Origin: Polytrichum commune
Taxonomy: Eukaryota; Streptophyta; Polytrichopsida; Polytrichales; Polytrichaceae
Length of the DNA: 64,000 bases
NCBI GenBank assembly: GCA_950295325.1
Contig: OX485803.1
Location: 51,413,554 to 51,477,553, forward strand
Reading direction: 5' to 3'
Of this stretch, positions 49,501 through 59,260 are shown piece by piece; the first letter of the stretch is position 1; each line of letters opens with the position of its first letter. A model generated the notes under the pieces. It made no database searches, was not told the origin of the DNA, and worked only from the letters and a program-made list of their open reading frames with translations. Position numbers and translations under genes: made by a program.

Positions 49501-50986
49501 GGATTTTTGGGATGTATTGGATGTCATTTAAGTGGGATGGCATATACATATGTAGGATTAGCCATGGTCGTAGGGGTGCGTTTTTTATATGTATAATTTG
49601 TAAATATGGTGAGATCTCAGCTGGGGTAGGTATTTTGGTAATATTCCTGGGTATGCATATTTGTTATTTATTAGAGTGAGGAGTCCTCCTCTTGCCGGTG
49701 TATATGGCATTCTCTGTTGTATACATCGTGTTAGGGCGTGTGTGTTGTTAAAAATTAGCTTGTATTCGGGAAATAAATTTTGTATATGTTTTGTTGATTT
49801 TGTTGCGGTCAGTTTGGTTTCTTGTATGGTGATGATTGCCGGGCTTGTTGTGGTGTCTGCGATTATGTTGTGTATGTTTGGTAGGGCTGTGTTTAGGGAT
49901 GCTGCATTCCATGTGATGATGTAGGTGTTATGGTTAGTTGTTTGTATCTCTTGATTTTGTGGAAGTGGTATGTTGGGTAGTGGGGGTGGATGTGAGTATT
50001 CCAATAAGGGTTCGTAGCATTTGAGAGATTCTTTTAGTAACTTTTCAGGTAGAAATGGGAATTCGTTTTTTAGTAGTTGGAGGTTTGGTGAGTTGTTGTT
50101 TAGCTTTATAAAATCATATAGGTGTTTGTGAATGGTATTGGATGGGTTAATTAGGCTTTGGTTGGTGGTTATGAATTCTGTGTATGGATGTGTTTTTAGG
50201 ATGTGTCTTTCTGGGGGGTTTTGGAGAAGTGCTATTTTTTCAAGGAGTGTTGTTGTCCAGTCTGGGTTTGGTATGTATGTTAGTTGGTGGTCACATGTTT
50301 CTAGTAGTGGGCTTATTGTGGTAATGAGTGCATATAATATACATTGGGGTGGGTGGTGTTGGTTTTCTTGTGTGTATTTTGCGAGGTGTGGGTATTCTAT
50401 AGATGTGACCATATGGTTTGGGTGTGTTGTTTTTAAACATGTAGCAAACTGTTTTGCTAGATGTTGGTATTCTGGGTGTAGTTTTATTGTACAGGGTATA
50501 AAATATATTTTACTCCTATTTCTATGTGATGGTGGATGCGTCTTGAGTATGTTTGGCATTGGTCCCGGGTTGGTTTTGATGTCTCCACCTAGGAGTATTA
50601 GGAGTTTTATGGAGCGGTTGTTTGGGTAGTTTGATATGTTGGTGGTGTTATTTTTGTTAGTAAGGTGTTTTTGTCTTTTGATTTTTTTAATGGATATAGT
50701 GGATTTGTGATTAGTGTTATTTTGGTGTAGTGGGTTATTATGTTTTTGAGTGTTATGGGTTTTAAATGATGTTTTGAGGTACTCTATGTGTGTAGGTTGT
50801 TTTGTATTGTTTTTCTTATGTTTTTGTTGTGTGTAGGTATTATATCTTCTTCTTTTTATTAGTGAATTGTATGGTTTGTGTAATGTTTTGAGTGGTTGAT
50901 ATATTTGTGTCTTGTTTTTCTTTATTTTTCTTTTTTTCTGGCGAGGCCGGTAGGCCGAGGCTGTTTTAGTTGGTTTACTTTGTATT
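43552..50986 (-). pseudogene. LINE ORF2 polyprotein (2A-APE-RT-MT?-RNH-CCHC-RLE)
   Basis: Order of domains: 2A-like motif (50607-50560); APE endonuclease (about 49935-49170: ITWNAASL, IQETKL, LCGDFNRD, NSNHSPVIL); reverse transcriptase (about 48060-47280: RPIALANTIYKLF, LLYIDFKNAFGSL, IQGDTLSPYLF, AAYVDDLAAI, YLGIQ); a Dam-like segment (about 45740-45300); RNase H (about 45013-44590: YTDGSF, IFTDC, VKAHINIEGNEQADKLAK); a knuckle CSICNSEDADTWLHVLLKC (44217-44161); and a restriction-like endonuclease (about 43960-43740: KPDILCI, IEFTYCND, KIQKYQPL). Breaks: a one-base deletion near 49645, frameshifts near 48.98 and 48.8 kb, TGG-to-TAG at 45412-45414, and TAA at the RNase H glutamate codon (44854-44856). 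Upstream of 50559 the frame is open to a stop at 50987-50989 but has no ATG, so the true start is unknown. Confidence 0.85.
50560..50607 (-). other. 2A-like ribosome-skipping motif at the ORF2 N terminus
   Basis: The open frame reads LLILLGGDIKTNPGP directly before MPNIL. The family consensus is D(V/I)ExNPG|P after a leucine-rich helix. Here the E is K, and every other key residue is present. In known 2A peptides the ribosome releases the chain between G and P without a stop. Comparable motifs precede the APE domain in some trypanosome and invertebrate LINEs. Activity with K at this position is not established. Confidence 0.75.
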
Positions 50987-52707
50987 TATTTGGGGGTTGT
51001 GTTTTGTAGTGTTGTTTGACACTTTTTATTTGAATGGGTGGATTTGTTGGTTTTGTTGGTGTTATTATTTTTATTTTTTTTGGGGGGTTTTTTGAATATT
51101 TTAGAGTATCTATAGATACTAGTAGGTAGGTTTTATTTGTTACCGTAGCATTGGTTATCCATGCTAGTTTGTTGTGTCCATATTTCCTTCTATGGCCGAG
51201 GAACTAGCCATTTCCAATGCTTGCATGGTTGTGGCTAGTTGCCTCTTGAGTAGGGTCATTTGGGTGAATAGGGTAGATGTAGATTTTTCTACAACTTTTT
51301 CCGTGATTTGTAGTTGTTCGCTCCGTAGCTCTTCTTTCATTGTGGTGATTTCCTCCCGTATACCTACTATTTCTTTCATAATGTCCTTGTGTAGATTAAC
51401 CTTCGCGGGTATATTCTCGAGTGTCTCAATAGTGCTTGCAAGGGCAGTGTTCACATCACTGAACCCTAGCCTAGTGAGTTCGCTAGCACTAGGTGCGTTA
51501 GCCCCGTCTAGGCTCCGAGGGTGGGGGGTAAATTCTACGTATTTACCGAGTAGTTTTACCGTCTTTTTTCCAAATTTTTTGTAGACCATAGCATTAAGAC
51601 ATTGGATATTGCACGAGCCTAGGTGCTTACCATTTTTTTCGTCTCGCTTGAAGAAGAAGTTGACCACGTTTTTTGGCCCCATATGCTCTTCGATGCTTGT
51701 CTCTATTTCTTCAATGCTTTTGGCTTTGTTGAGGTTCTTGGCGATTAGAATAAGCGCGTTCTTCCGTGCAATGTCGTCCTTGGATGCAATTGTTCGATCG
51801 GCGAGCTTCCCGTCTAAAATCTCGTGGTTGTAGGTTAGTTGATTCTCTTTCATCCTATGCGCTTGTTCCGGGGAAGATGCTACGACCCATGCGAAAAGGT
51901 TTTCCTTTTTTTTTTGGACATTGGTGATTTCATACTCCGTGCCTCTTTGAAAGCTCTCTTCTATGATTTTCTCAAACATTTCGTACCACTCTTTGGATGC
52001 TAACCCCTCGCTCGTGATTTTAACCGACAAGAGGTTATTCAAGGCGAGGGAATCATATGTTTTGCATATTTTTCCCCGCTTGAATTTACCCTCGTCAAGT
52101 TTGAGAATGAAGGGGCGGAGTCCTTGAAGGAGCCCCACCCCGTCAATCTCGGGCGTTTTTAGGTGGAGTTTAATTACCCCGCTCCATTTCGTGGACTTGT
52201 GGTAGCACATTAAGGCAATAGGCTCCCCTATTATATTCCCTAGTTCTATGTCCATCTCCTTGAGCCTGGATTCTATCAAAGGCATAACCACATCCTTTTC
52301 CCACTCACTTTTACCCATCTCAAAAAATATTGCTATTTGATAGTCAAACGAGAAGCCAAACCTGTCAACCTCCACATCCGACGGGATTTGTGTAAGGTTG
52401 AAGTGTTGGCCACTCTTACCATCCTCTCTTGAGTTGGGCCATTCCTCTTGAATGACAAAAGGAAAAGAGGGGGTGGTAGATTGGCACTCTCTAGCCTCCT
52501 TTTCCCTCATCCCATTTTTTACTAGTGTAGCGATTGGAACATGGTTATCCTTTGGAAGGCCTTTGCCTCTATTCGTCCAATTCATGGCTTGGAATCCTAG
52601 CCAAAAGGGGGGGCGGGTGGAACCGGCATTCGGTTTACCTTTAGCCTTTTTTTGGGTTAGGGTAGCTTGAGAGGATGAGGTGCGTTTTTGTGTAACAAAC
52701 ATATCTA

Positions 52708-54290
52708 CAGTCTAACCTTGATAATGTCACACCATCCGTTTAACCAAAAAGAGTGATATAAACAAGGTGTGACATATTTGATAATGTCACATTTTGAAGA
52801 TTTGTGCATAATGTGATATTATTAAAAAAATAGGTAGAAAATCAAAATAAAATTACAATGTAAAAAAGAAAATAACAAATACGAGACTTCAATGTTTTTG
52901 AATGTAAAATCTAATTCAAAATTGTGAATAACAACAAGAGCACATCATAATGTGTCATTGAGATCAAGTAAAGACCTCTCACTAGAGACATAGAAGCTTC
53001 TAATGTCACATTGTTTTGTTGACGTTAAATGTGCAACACGAATTCTAATGAGTTTGTCATGGATTTTTTTCCATTCCTAACAACTCCAGAGTGTTGAAAA
53101 TCTGAGAACCTTGGCTAGCCATCAAATTCATAACATCTTTAGCATATTTTTGTGCATCGCTTAGCTTCACTACTTTAGACTCATCATTAATGCTATCAAC
53201 AATCAATGGGTCTACTTCCATGGAATCAAGAACATGTTCGCCATCTTGTACTAATTGCACAAGCTCCTCAGTAGAATATTCCACCTCAAAATCATCTTCA
53301 CCTTCCATGTTTATGTACTCCAAAGGACAAAGCTTTTCTACAAGCTTGCCTTCGACATCCAAACCCAAATTCAATGTGGCGATGAGATTGCCCAATTCCA
53401 AAGCTGCTTCCTCCATTTTGGACTTCATACGTTCATCAAAATTGTTGATATCTGCATTCCACTCTGTAGGCAATATGGCGGACTTTCTCCAACAATTTCT
53501 AATGGTTTGATCATCTAATTCATGCCATGCCGCCACACACCATAGCATAGCTTGAAATAGATCAACATTCAGTTTCCCCAAATCTTCATTTGAGTTGTTA
53601 TCAATTTGTTGCAAAGTCTAGGCAACAAGCTTGCGCTTATAGCACATTTTGAATGCTGCAATCACTCCTTGATCCAAAGGCTGAACAACTGAAGTCACAT
53701 TTGGTGGAAGGAACAAGATAGTGATATGGGAGAGTACAAAAACATTAAACCCATCTACAACTTTCTTGACCTCACCATGAATATCATGGCTTCCTGCATT
53801 ATCCATAATAATGCGAATCTTTTTGTCTTTCAATGCCATTCTTCGGTTCTCACTCTTCACCCAATGTGTAAAAACATCACCATTCATCAAGGTTGAATTG
53901 TTAGAATAATAGTGTACTGTACTATTTGGATCAAAATTCCGAGGAAAGCATTTGGGACGCGCTAATTTGTGAATGAAAACAAGCTTTAATCGCTTCTTCC
54001 CTGAGATATTAGTGCACAATCAAGTTCCAAGAATAGCACTGCATTTATCACAAGGGCGGCACATGACCCTTTCGGCTACTACAATCTATCCATCCAACCA
54101 TCACATACAATCCATCCATACTTGGTATTATCACATTTACACTACGGATTTTGGAAAAAAATAGTGACATTACCAAGGGTGATAGGGATAATAGCGAGGG
54201 AGTTTTACACTATGAAAATCGGTTTCAAACTTTTAGGTGACAATATCAAGGTGTTCTATTAACAAGGGTGACATTATCAAGGTTAGACTG
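52708..54290 (-). mobile_element. pogo/Tigger-type Tc1-mariner transposon
   Basis: Perfect 23-bp terminal inverted repeats begin CAGTCTAACCTTGATAATGT at the left, with the inverse at the right. TA target duplications lie at 52706-52707 and 54291-54292. Several subterminal copies of GATAATGTCAC-like sequence are present. At 1583 bp it is shorter than a full Tigger and has an internal deletion. It is inserted in the N-terminal part of LINE ORF1, so it is younger than the LINE. Confidence 0.95.
53057..54019 (-). pseudogene. pogo/Tigger DDE transposase, truncated
   Basis: The first part (54019-53618) has the second catalytic aspartate in IIMDNAGSH and the third in LPPNVTSVVQPLDQGVIAAFK, as in DDE_1 transposases. 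One stop codon at 53618-53620 separates it from a same-frame continuation (53614-53057: WHELDDQTIRNCWRKSAIL). That continuation is the usual Tigger C-terminal helix region, with an acidic tail. The CENP-B-like helix-turn-helix DNA-binding domain and the first catalytic Asp are missing because of an internal deletion, so it cannot make active transposase. Confidence 0.92.
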
Positions 54291-54399
54291 TATATCAGGG
54301 TCATTCTCTAGGGCTAGTAATTTTTCCTTGTATCTTTGTGAGGAGCTTGAATTCGTGACGCGTTGAGACATTCTGAGCATGACAACAATTTGTGTTAAA

Positions 54400-55450
54400 C
54401 TTCTAGTGTTTCTTTTTACATTTACATAATTTCTATCCCTCCTTGACTTATCTTGTGGGGTTGGGTGGAAGGTAAGAAATGAGGTGTGTATTTTATGACT
54501 AGGGATGCCTATGGTATATGTAGGAGAAAAATTGTGTTGATACCCGTACTTTTGAGATTTTAAGTATTTATTGGGATGGGTGATAGTTTTGGTGTTTTTG
54601 TAGTAGGAGGTTATTTGGTTTTTAGTGTGTGTCCAATTATCTATTTGAGCGGATACACTTTGTTTGTACATACTAAGTGTTTGCATGTAAGAAGGGTCTA
54701 TATTGTGAATTGAATGGGGACCGGGTTTTTGTGTGAGGTTCTTATATGAGCTATTCCAATTGGCTCTATAATATGAGGGCATACATTTGTGCATATCTAC
54801 TTTATTTATGTGTGAGTAAATGTTGTGTATTTGTAGGTTAGACATTGATTTTTCCCATAACTTTCTTGGTGAGGCCGAGTGGAGGGTGAATTTAAGGAGG
54901 GAGGTGTGTATTATTATTATTATTATTATTATTTTAGAGGTGTATATGGCATATGTGAGAGGGGGGAGATGTTGATACCCGTATCTATGAGTTTTTAGGT
55001 GTTTATTAAGATGGGTGGTAGTTCTAGTGGTTTTGTGATAAGAGATTTTGTGGTTTTTAGAGTGTGTCCAAGCATACATGTGAGAAGATAAATTTTGTTT
55101 ATTCTTACTAAGTGGTTGTATAAGGGCTATTTTGTTGTAAATGGTTTGTGGACCGAGTCTATGTATGGAATTTTTACATAAGCTATTTCGATGGTTTCTA
55201 TTGTTTTTACAAGACCGCATGTATTTGTGGCTATCAGCTCTATTTTTTGTGAAATAATGTTGTGTATTTGTAGGTAAAGCATTCGTATTTTTTTAGAGAA
55301 AAGTATTGTGAGTTTGGGTGGTGTGTTTTTGAGTATATGATTTTCCCTTGTAATCTCTAGGTCTTCTCCTCCCCACAGTTTAATTTGTGGGGCCGGGTGG
55401 AGCATGACTTTTAAGAAGGGAAGTTTAGTGTTTAGGTGTTTTAATTTTAA
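54400..55450 (-). repeat. LINE 5' leader tandem monomers
   Basis: Two full and one partial diverged units are seen. The landmark CTTGTGGGGTTGGGTGGAAGG-type block occurs near 54455, 54865 and 55390, each followed by GGGAGGTGTGTATT or an equivalent. The blocks CGTACTTTTGAGATTTTAAG / CGTATCTATGAGTTTTTAGG and ACCGGGTTTTTGTGTGAG / ACCGAGTCTATGTATGGAA also repeat. Spacing is about 410 and 520 bp. Tandem leader monomers act as promoters in some animal LINEs; that role here is inference. Confidence 0.7.
54909..54934 (+). repeat. (TTA)n microsatellite within a LINE monomer
   Basis: Eight or nine TTA units in the middle monomer only. Confidence 0.9.
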
Positions 55451-57620
55451 GATGTCATGCATTGTTACTAAGGTGCAAATTATTTCGTTATGTAGAGAGG
55501 TGTTGGAGTGAACTATTAATGCATAGCAATATTTATGTGTCATCTTATCATCATACAATGAGTTTTTAGTATTCATGTTGTAGTTAATAATGTTGTTAAT
55601 TTTGCTAATATATGTGTGTCTAGTACATAAACTGAATTTGGCTATTGAGTTGTCTAAGGGAACAATGTAATCTATGACGCATACAATATCTGGGCCTAGG
55701 CCCTCAAACAGTTGTGGGGTATTACATTGCACATTGCTTACATAATAAGCTTTAGTGCGTAGAGTAAGATAGCTGGTGCTAGTAATAGTTATGGTGAAAC
55801 CTGGCTGTGGGGTGGTTGTGACTGTGGCTAAGAGCCGTTGGGAGGAACCGTTGCTGGTGCTCCTGCTCGCATGTGCTGCCGCTCCCTGGCTTCGTTTGCC
55901 ACTGCTGCCGCTTCTGGTTCGCTTGTAGGGTGGTCTGCCGCGGTTGCCTCCGCTGCTACACGGCCGCGTCCCGTTGCTCGCCTTCCCTTTGCAGCTTTGC
56001 TTGCCTCCCAACTGCTCTCCTTCTCGCTGCTTGCCTTCCCGCTGTGCTCTGTTGCTCCTACGATTGTTGTTCTCTTCGGCGGCACACTATGTCTGCTCTT
56101 GTTTCTACCTTCTACTTCTAGTTTTCCTAGTACTACGCTATATCTCGTTCTATCTATCCTCGTATCTATGCTAATTTGTTGCCAGGGTGGGAGGGCTAAT
56201 TGCTGGAATTGGGGGGGACTAATCTGTTGCGGAGGCCAATGAGCTGGTTGTTTGTGTTGGGGGGAACTAGTCTGTAATTCTGTTCTAGTGCTTTCAAACA
56301 CTGATGTGCTCACGATCTGAGGGTGGGGGTGAGGGGGGAGTGCCGGGTGATAGCAGAGTTTGTGGGGGGGTAGCTGGGTGAGAGTTTGTTGTGGATGAGT
56401 GTGTTGGTTGGGTTTGCAGGAGTAGGCTTCTTTATACTTGGAGCAAAGTTTGGCTTGGTGGCCGTTTTTGTCATTCGGGGGTGTGTTTGTTGTCTTGTCA
56501 GTGCGCGTGTGTGTGTGTTTCTTCTGGAATTGGCGGTTGCCAGGCCATGCTTTCCATAGTTGGTCCTTGACTCTTGAAGCTTTGTGGGTGTGGGTCAGTG
56601 TTGCCGCGGTGTAATTTGTCATTGGGGTGCTGGTTTGGCTATTCCTCGGTATCCAGGGTATTTTTTTGGAGAACACAGGTGGTTCTGGTGGCTGAGTCCA
56701 CCTTTGGAGTAGCCTTAGGCTACTGTTTTGGCCATTTTTGTGTTTGGTGATGCGGCACCTATGATGTGGATCTCTGTTGGGTGGGCTGAGGGTGGCTGCA
56801 GTTCCTCCGGCCTCTTTGGTTGTGTTGGGTTGGCGGTGGCTCCATGAATCGGTGCCGAATGTGTTAGTTTTATTTTTGCTGGGGGTCTTGCGCTCGTGTT
56901 TGTTGGGTCCTTCGCAGCTGTCTTGTTGGGCAGCATGTGGCCTGTGCGGGGCATGTTCGGTGGTGTTTGTTAGGAGGTCGGTTTGGTGTAGCGCTGCTCT
57001 CCGGAGTTTCTGTGTGTGTAGGCAGGGCCTACTGTTGGCTTGATGGGGTTTCTTGGCTCGGTCGTCTCTGTCTGTGGTGTCGGTCTTCCCCTGATGTTGT
57101 GTAGGTAGGCGATGATGCTTCGTGGCCGTTTGTTTATTCTGCAATCCTGTAGGTATGGGTTTAGAGGTACCTGGATTTTCTGCAGGGTTGTTTGGTGTGT
57201 GTTTGGGCTGGTGGCCGTCTGTTGAGAGTTGTCGGTCCTTTTTGTGTAGTTGATGTTGTAGTTGTCGCGGGGGTTATTGGTGTAGTCGTGTGGTGGCTGA
57301 GGGTCTTGATCTGGTGGGTTAGTGTTTTGTACAATCATTCTAATTTGTATAGATCTAGCAACTTGAAGAGATATATGCAAAGAAGGAATTGAGATGGATT
57401 TTGGGGAGGATGTGGACTTATGTAGGTGCTGATGTTGTGTCATTTGCCTCGTTGATGCGGTGATGGGGGTTTGTCCGAGGTTGGTGGAGACGGTCTTGTG
57501 TGTGCTGATCTTGGTGTGTGTGGGCATGCCTCTCGAATGTGTGATTCTTTCAGTATGCACTTGTCCCTCAGCAGCCCAGCCTGCTCTTGTAACTTGAGTA
57601 ATGGGGTATTGTGCCAACAC
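55127..57620 (-). other. LINE leader region with long skewed open frames, function unknown
   Basis: Three long minus-strand frames overlap: 57620-56970, 57144-55828 and 56011-55127. All lie in different phases. The minus strand here is poor in T and G, so stops are rare and long frames are expected by composition. The 56011-55127 frame has a basic N terminus (KRTRSGSSGKRS) and then a less repetitive body (FEGLGPDIVCVIDYIVPLDN). It might be real protein, but no domain is recognised. The 57144 frame is rich in H, T, P and Q. The shared skew and lack of any element boundary suggest this belongs to the LINE transcript. Confidence 0.4.
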
Positions 57621-57699
57621 ACAATCCGATCTTGTTTTTTGAGATCTGAGCCAACTTCATCAGATCTGGGGAAGAGTTATGTTGGCGACAATATAGCCC

Positions 57700-58990
57700 A
57701 GCCTACATAGTGTCACGTGCAATCCATCATAATTCTCATGTAATGCAAGTCATATAAGCAAAGAACCACACATTTGCACCAATCATGCCTAAGATTACAT
57801 ACTCATACACTTAATCCCCGATCTGCACACAAAAAATCGTCCCCTCCATAGCTACATTGCATGCTGCGATGTGCTCCTGGCCAACCCTTGACTCTCCCTT
57901 CACCGCATACGCGGAGCTCCGCCTTACTCCATTTCCCGCTCTGAACACCGGTAGTGTTCCATAAGAACTCCAGTTCATCTCTCTCTACCCCTGTTACTAC
58001 GATTACACCCAGGAACTTCCTGGCAGTCCTATAGCTTTACAGCGTGCTTATTTTCAAGTTCCACAGTACTGGTGAGATTTTATTGGTAGCAGATAGCAAG
58101 CATGGAAACAAATCACAGTATAGCTGGCTTGTTCTACTGGTCAGAACAAGATCTTATTATCCGTCTCTCATAACAGGTAGAATGTGTAGAGAGTATATAT
58201 TGTTTTTCATCAAGAAAGCTAAACTCATGGTCAGTTTTTCAAATTTCAATGAGAAATTTCTTGGGAAATAGCCATGAATGGACAAGTCTTCGGAAGGTGC
58301 TCAACACTTGTAGAAGAGGTCCTCACCTGTGCCCATGCTCCCCACAATTACAAGAAAAGTTAGTAGAGCGTACAACAGGTGTAAACGGACCTTCTTACTT
58401 GTTATCGATGTCAACAAGTCTATACATCTTCCTTGGAACTTATAACATATTCAATATCATCTACATATATATGCATATATTGAAACTGTTCTTGAAACAA
58501 GAATTGGATGAAATCAGAATTGGGTAAAAACAGATAGTGGCTGGATTTCCCCTGTAATCGAATTCATTCTCAAGTGTTATCTGTGTAATAGCAACTCTTA
58601 GAATAACACCTTGAAGTCACTGTCAGGTGAGCCCTTCTTGCTCATTTTGATGCAACTTGCTCGTATTGGAACTAGAATGAATCCTGTCTCCCGAGCGAGT
58701 TAGATTACTCCGCAGCAGTAAGTCAGTTTACACGACTACTACAGTAAGTATGTCTCTCTTTGTTCACTGCTCGACTGCTTTCAAAGCCTTCAGGGCTTTC
58801 ATGCTCAACCCGCCTTCTATCAAGCTACTTACAGCGGCTTATTGCAGAGGAACTTTCTTGAACAACTGTTTTCATAGCCTGACTTAACATACCGAGAGTA
58901 ACTCCATATGGATAGGCTTCACCCTTCTGTATTGGTTTATATAATACTGTAGCTGGTCTTATTTTCGGGCTGCCCGCAAGAAAACTTTAC
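57700..58990 (+). repeat. Degenerate repeat, right of the LINE
   Basis: GTAGTGTTCCATAAGAACTCC...ACTACGATTACACC (near 57950) resembles GGGCTGTTCCATAAGCACTTT...ACTACGATTACATA (near 42473). GGTCAGAACAAGATCTTATTATCC (near 58140) resembles AGTCAGAATAAGATATGTTATCC (near 41715). This suggests the LINE lies inside an older repeat cluster. No gene is recognised. Confidence 0.4.
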
Positions 58991-59016
58991 GAAGCCCGTA
59001 CTTGCAGGGTTTCAAG

Positions 59017-59020
<4 letters not shown>

Positions 59021-59062
<42 letters not shown>
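59021..59062 (+). repeat. (AG)n microsatellite
   Basis: About 21 uninterrupted AG units. Confidence 0.97.
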
Positions 59063-59064
<2 letters not shown>

Positions 59065-59078
59065 CCACCAACCTACCC

Positions 59079-59143
59079 TTGGTGGTCCATAGCTCCCTAT
59101 ATCTGAGTGGGGTGCACTCACCATATAGGGAGTGCACCACCAA
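59079..59143. repeat. Hairpin beside the Penelope-like element
   Basis: TTGGTGGTCCATAGCTCCCT pairs with AGGGAGTGCACCACCAA, with a small inner inverse (GTGCACTCACC). It lies just downstream of the reverse transcriptase 3' end and may be part of that element's terminus. Confidence 0.75.
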
Positions 59144-59260
59144 ACTCCTTGTCTACTATCCAAAAAATGTTATCATGTAGACCTGTTTCTCATCTCTTTT
59201 AAACAACAGATTACTCATAGGTAATCTGGTAGTGAGATAAACTCCAGGGCGGAGCTTGAT

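Larger units (their letters stand above)
51164..54371 (-). pseudogene. LINE ORF1 (RRM-like and coiled coil), split by a pogo element
   Basis: The N-terminal piece starts at the ATG at 54371 (MSQRVTNSSSS) and reaches D-P-D-I at the TIR of the inserted transposon. The frame resumes at 52702 and ends at 51164. Removing 52708-54290 and one TA joins the two pieces without a shift, giving about 540 residues. The body has an RRM-like fold region (about residues 320-405 of the downstream piece: NALILIAKNLNK, GKHLGSCNIQCLNAMVYKKF, LLGKYVEFTPHP). A C-terminal heptad-rich segment follows (TMKEELRSEQLQITEKVVEK). Such ORF1 proteins bind LINE RNA. Apart from the insertion the frame is intact, unlike ORF2. 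Its base composition is balanced while neighbouring ORF2 is strongly A/C-rich. Confidence 0.8.
43430..57690 (-). mobile_element. Giant dual-endonuclease LINE (Dualen/RandI-like)
   Basis: From 5' to 3' on the minus strand: GT/CA-skewed leader with open frames (57.6-55.1 kb), tandem monomers (about 55.45-54.4 kb), ORF1 (54371-51164, split by a pogo element), a basic spacer, then ORF2 (about 50.99-43.55 kb). The 3' end is a short AAT/AAAC-rich tail near 43.43-43.55 kb. Without the pogo insert the element is about 12.7 kb, well above most plant L1 elements. Both an APE endonuclease and a PD-(D/E)xK endonuclease are present in ORF2, the defining trait of Dualen/RandI. The 5' limit is placed where strand skew stops; no target duplication was found. 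Frameshifts and stops show that it is inactive. Confidence 0.8.

Noticed and set aside
52690-52702. ORF1 start at 52702
   Set aside because: The frame continues upstream across the pogo insertion, so this ATG is internal to the original ORF1.
55838-57043. Plus-strand open frames in 55.8-57.0 kb
   Set aside because: They mirror the composition-biased leader, with low-complexity Leu/Cys/Val residues and no domain.
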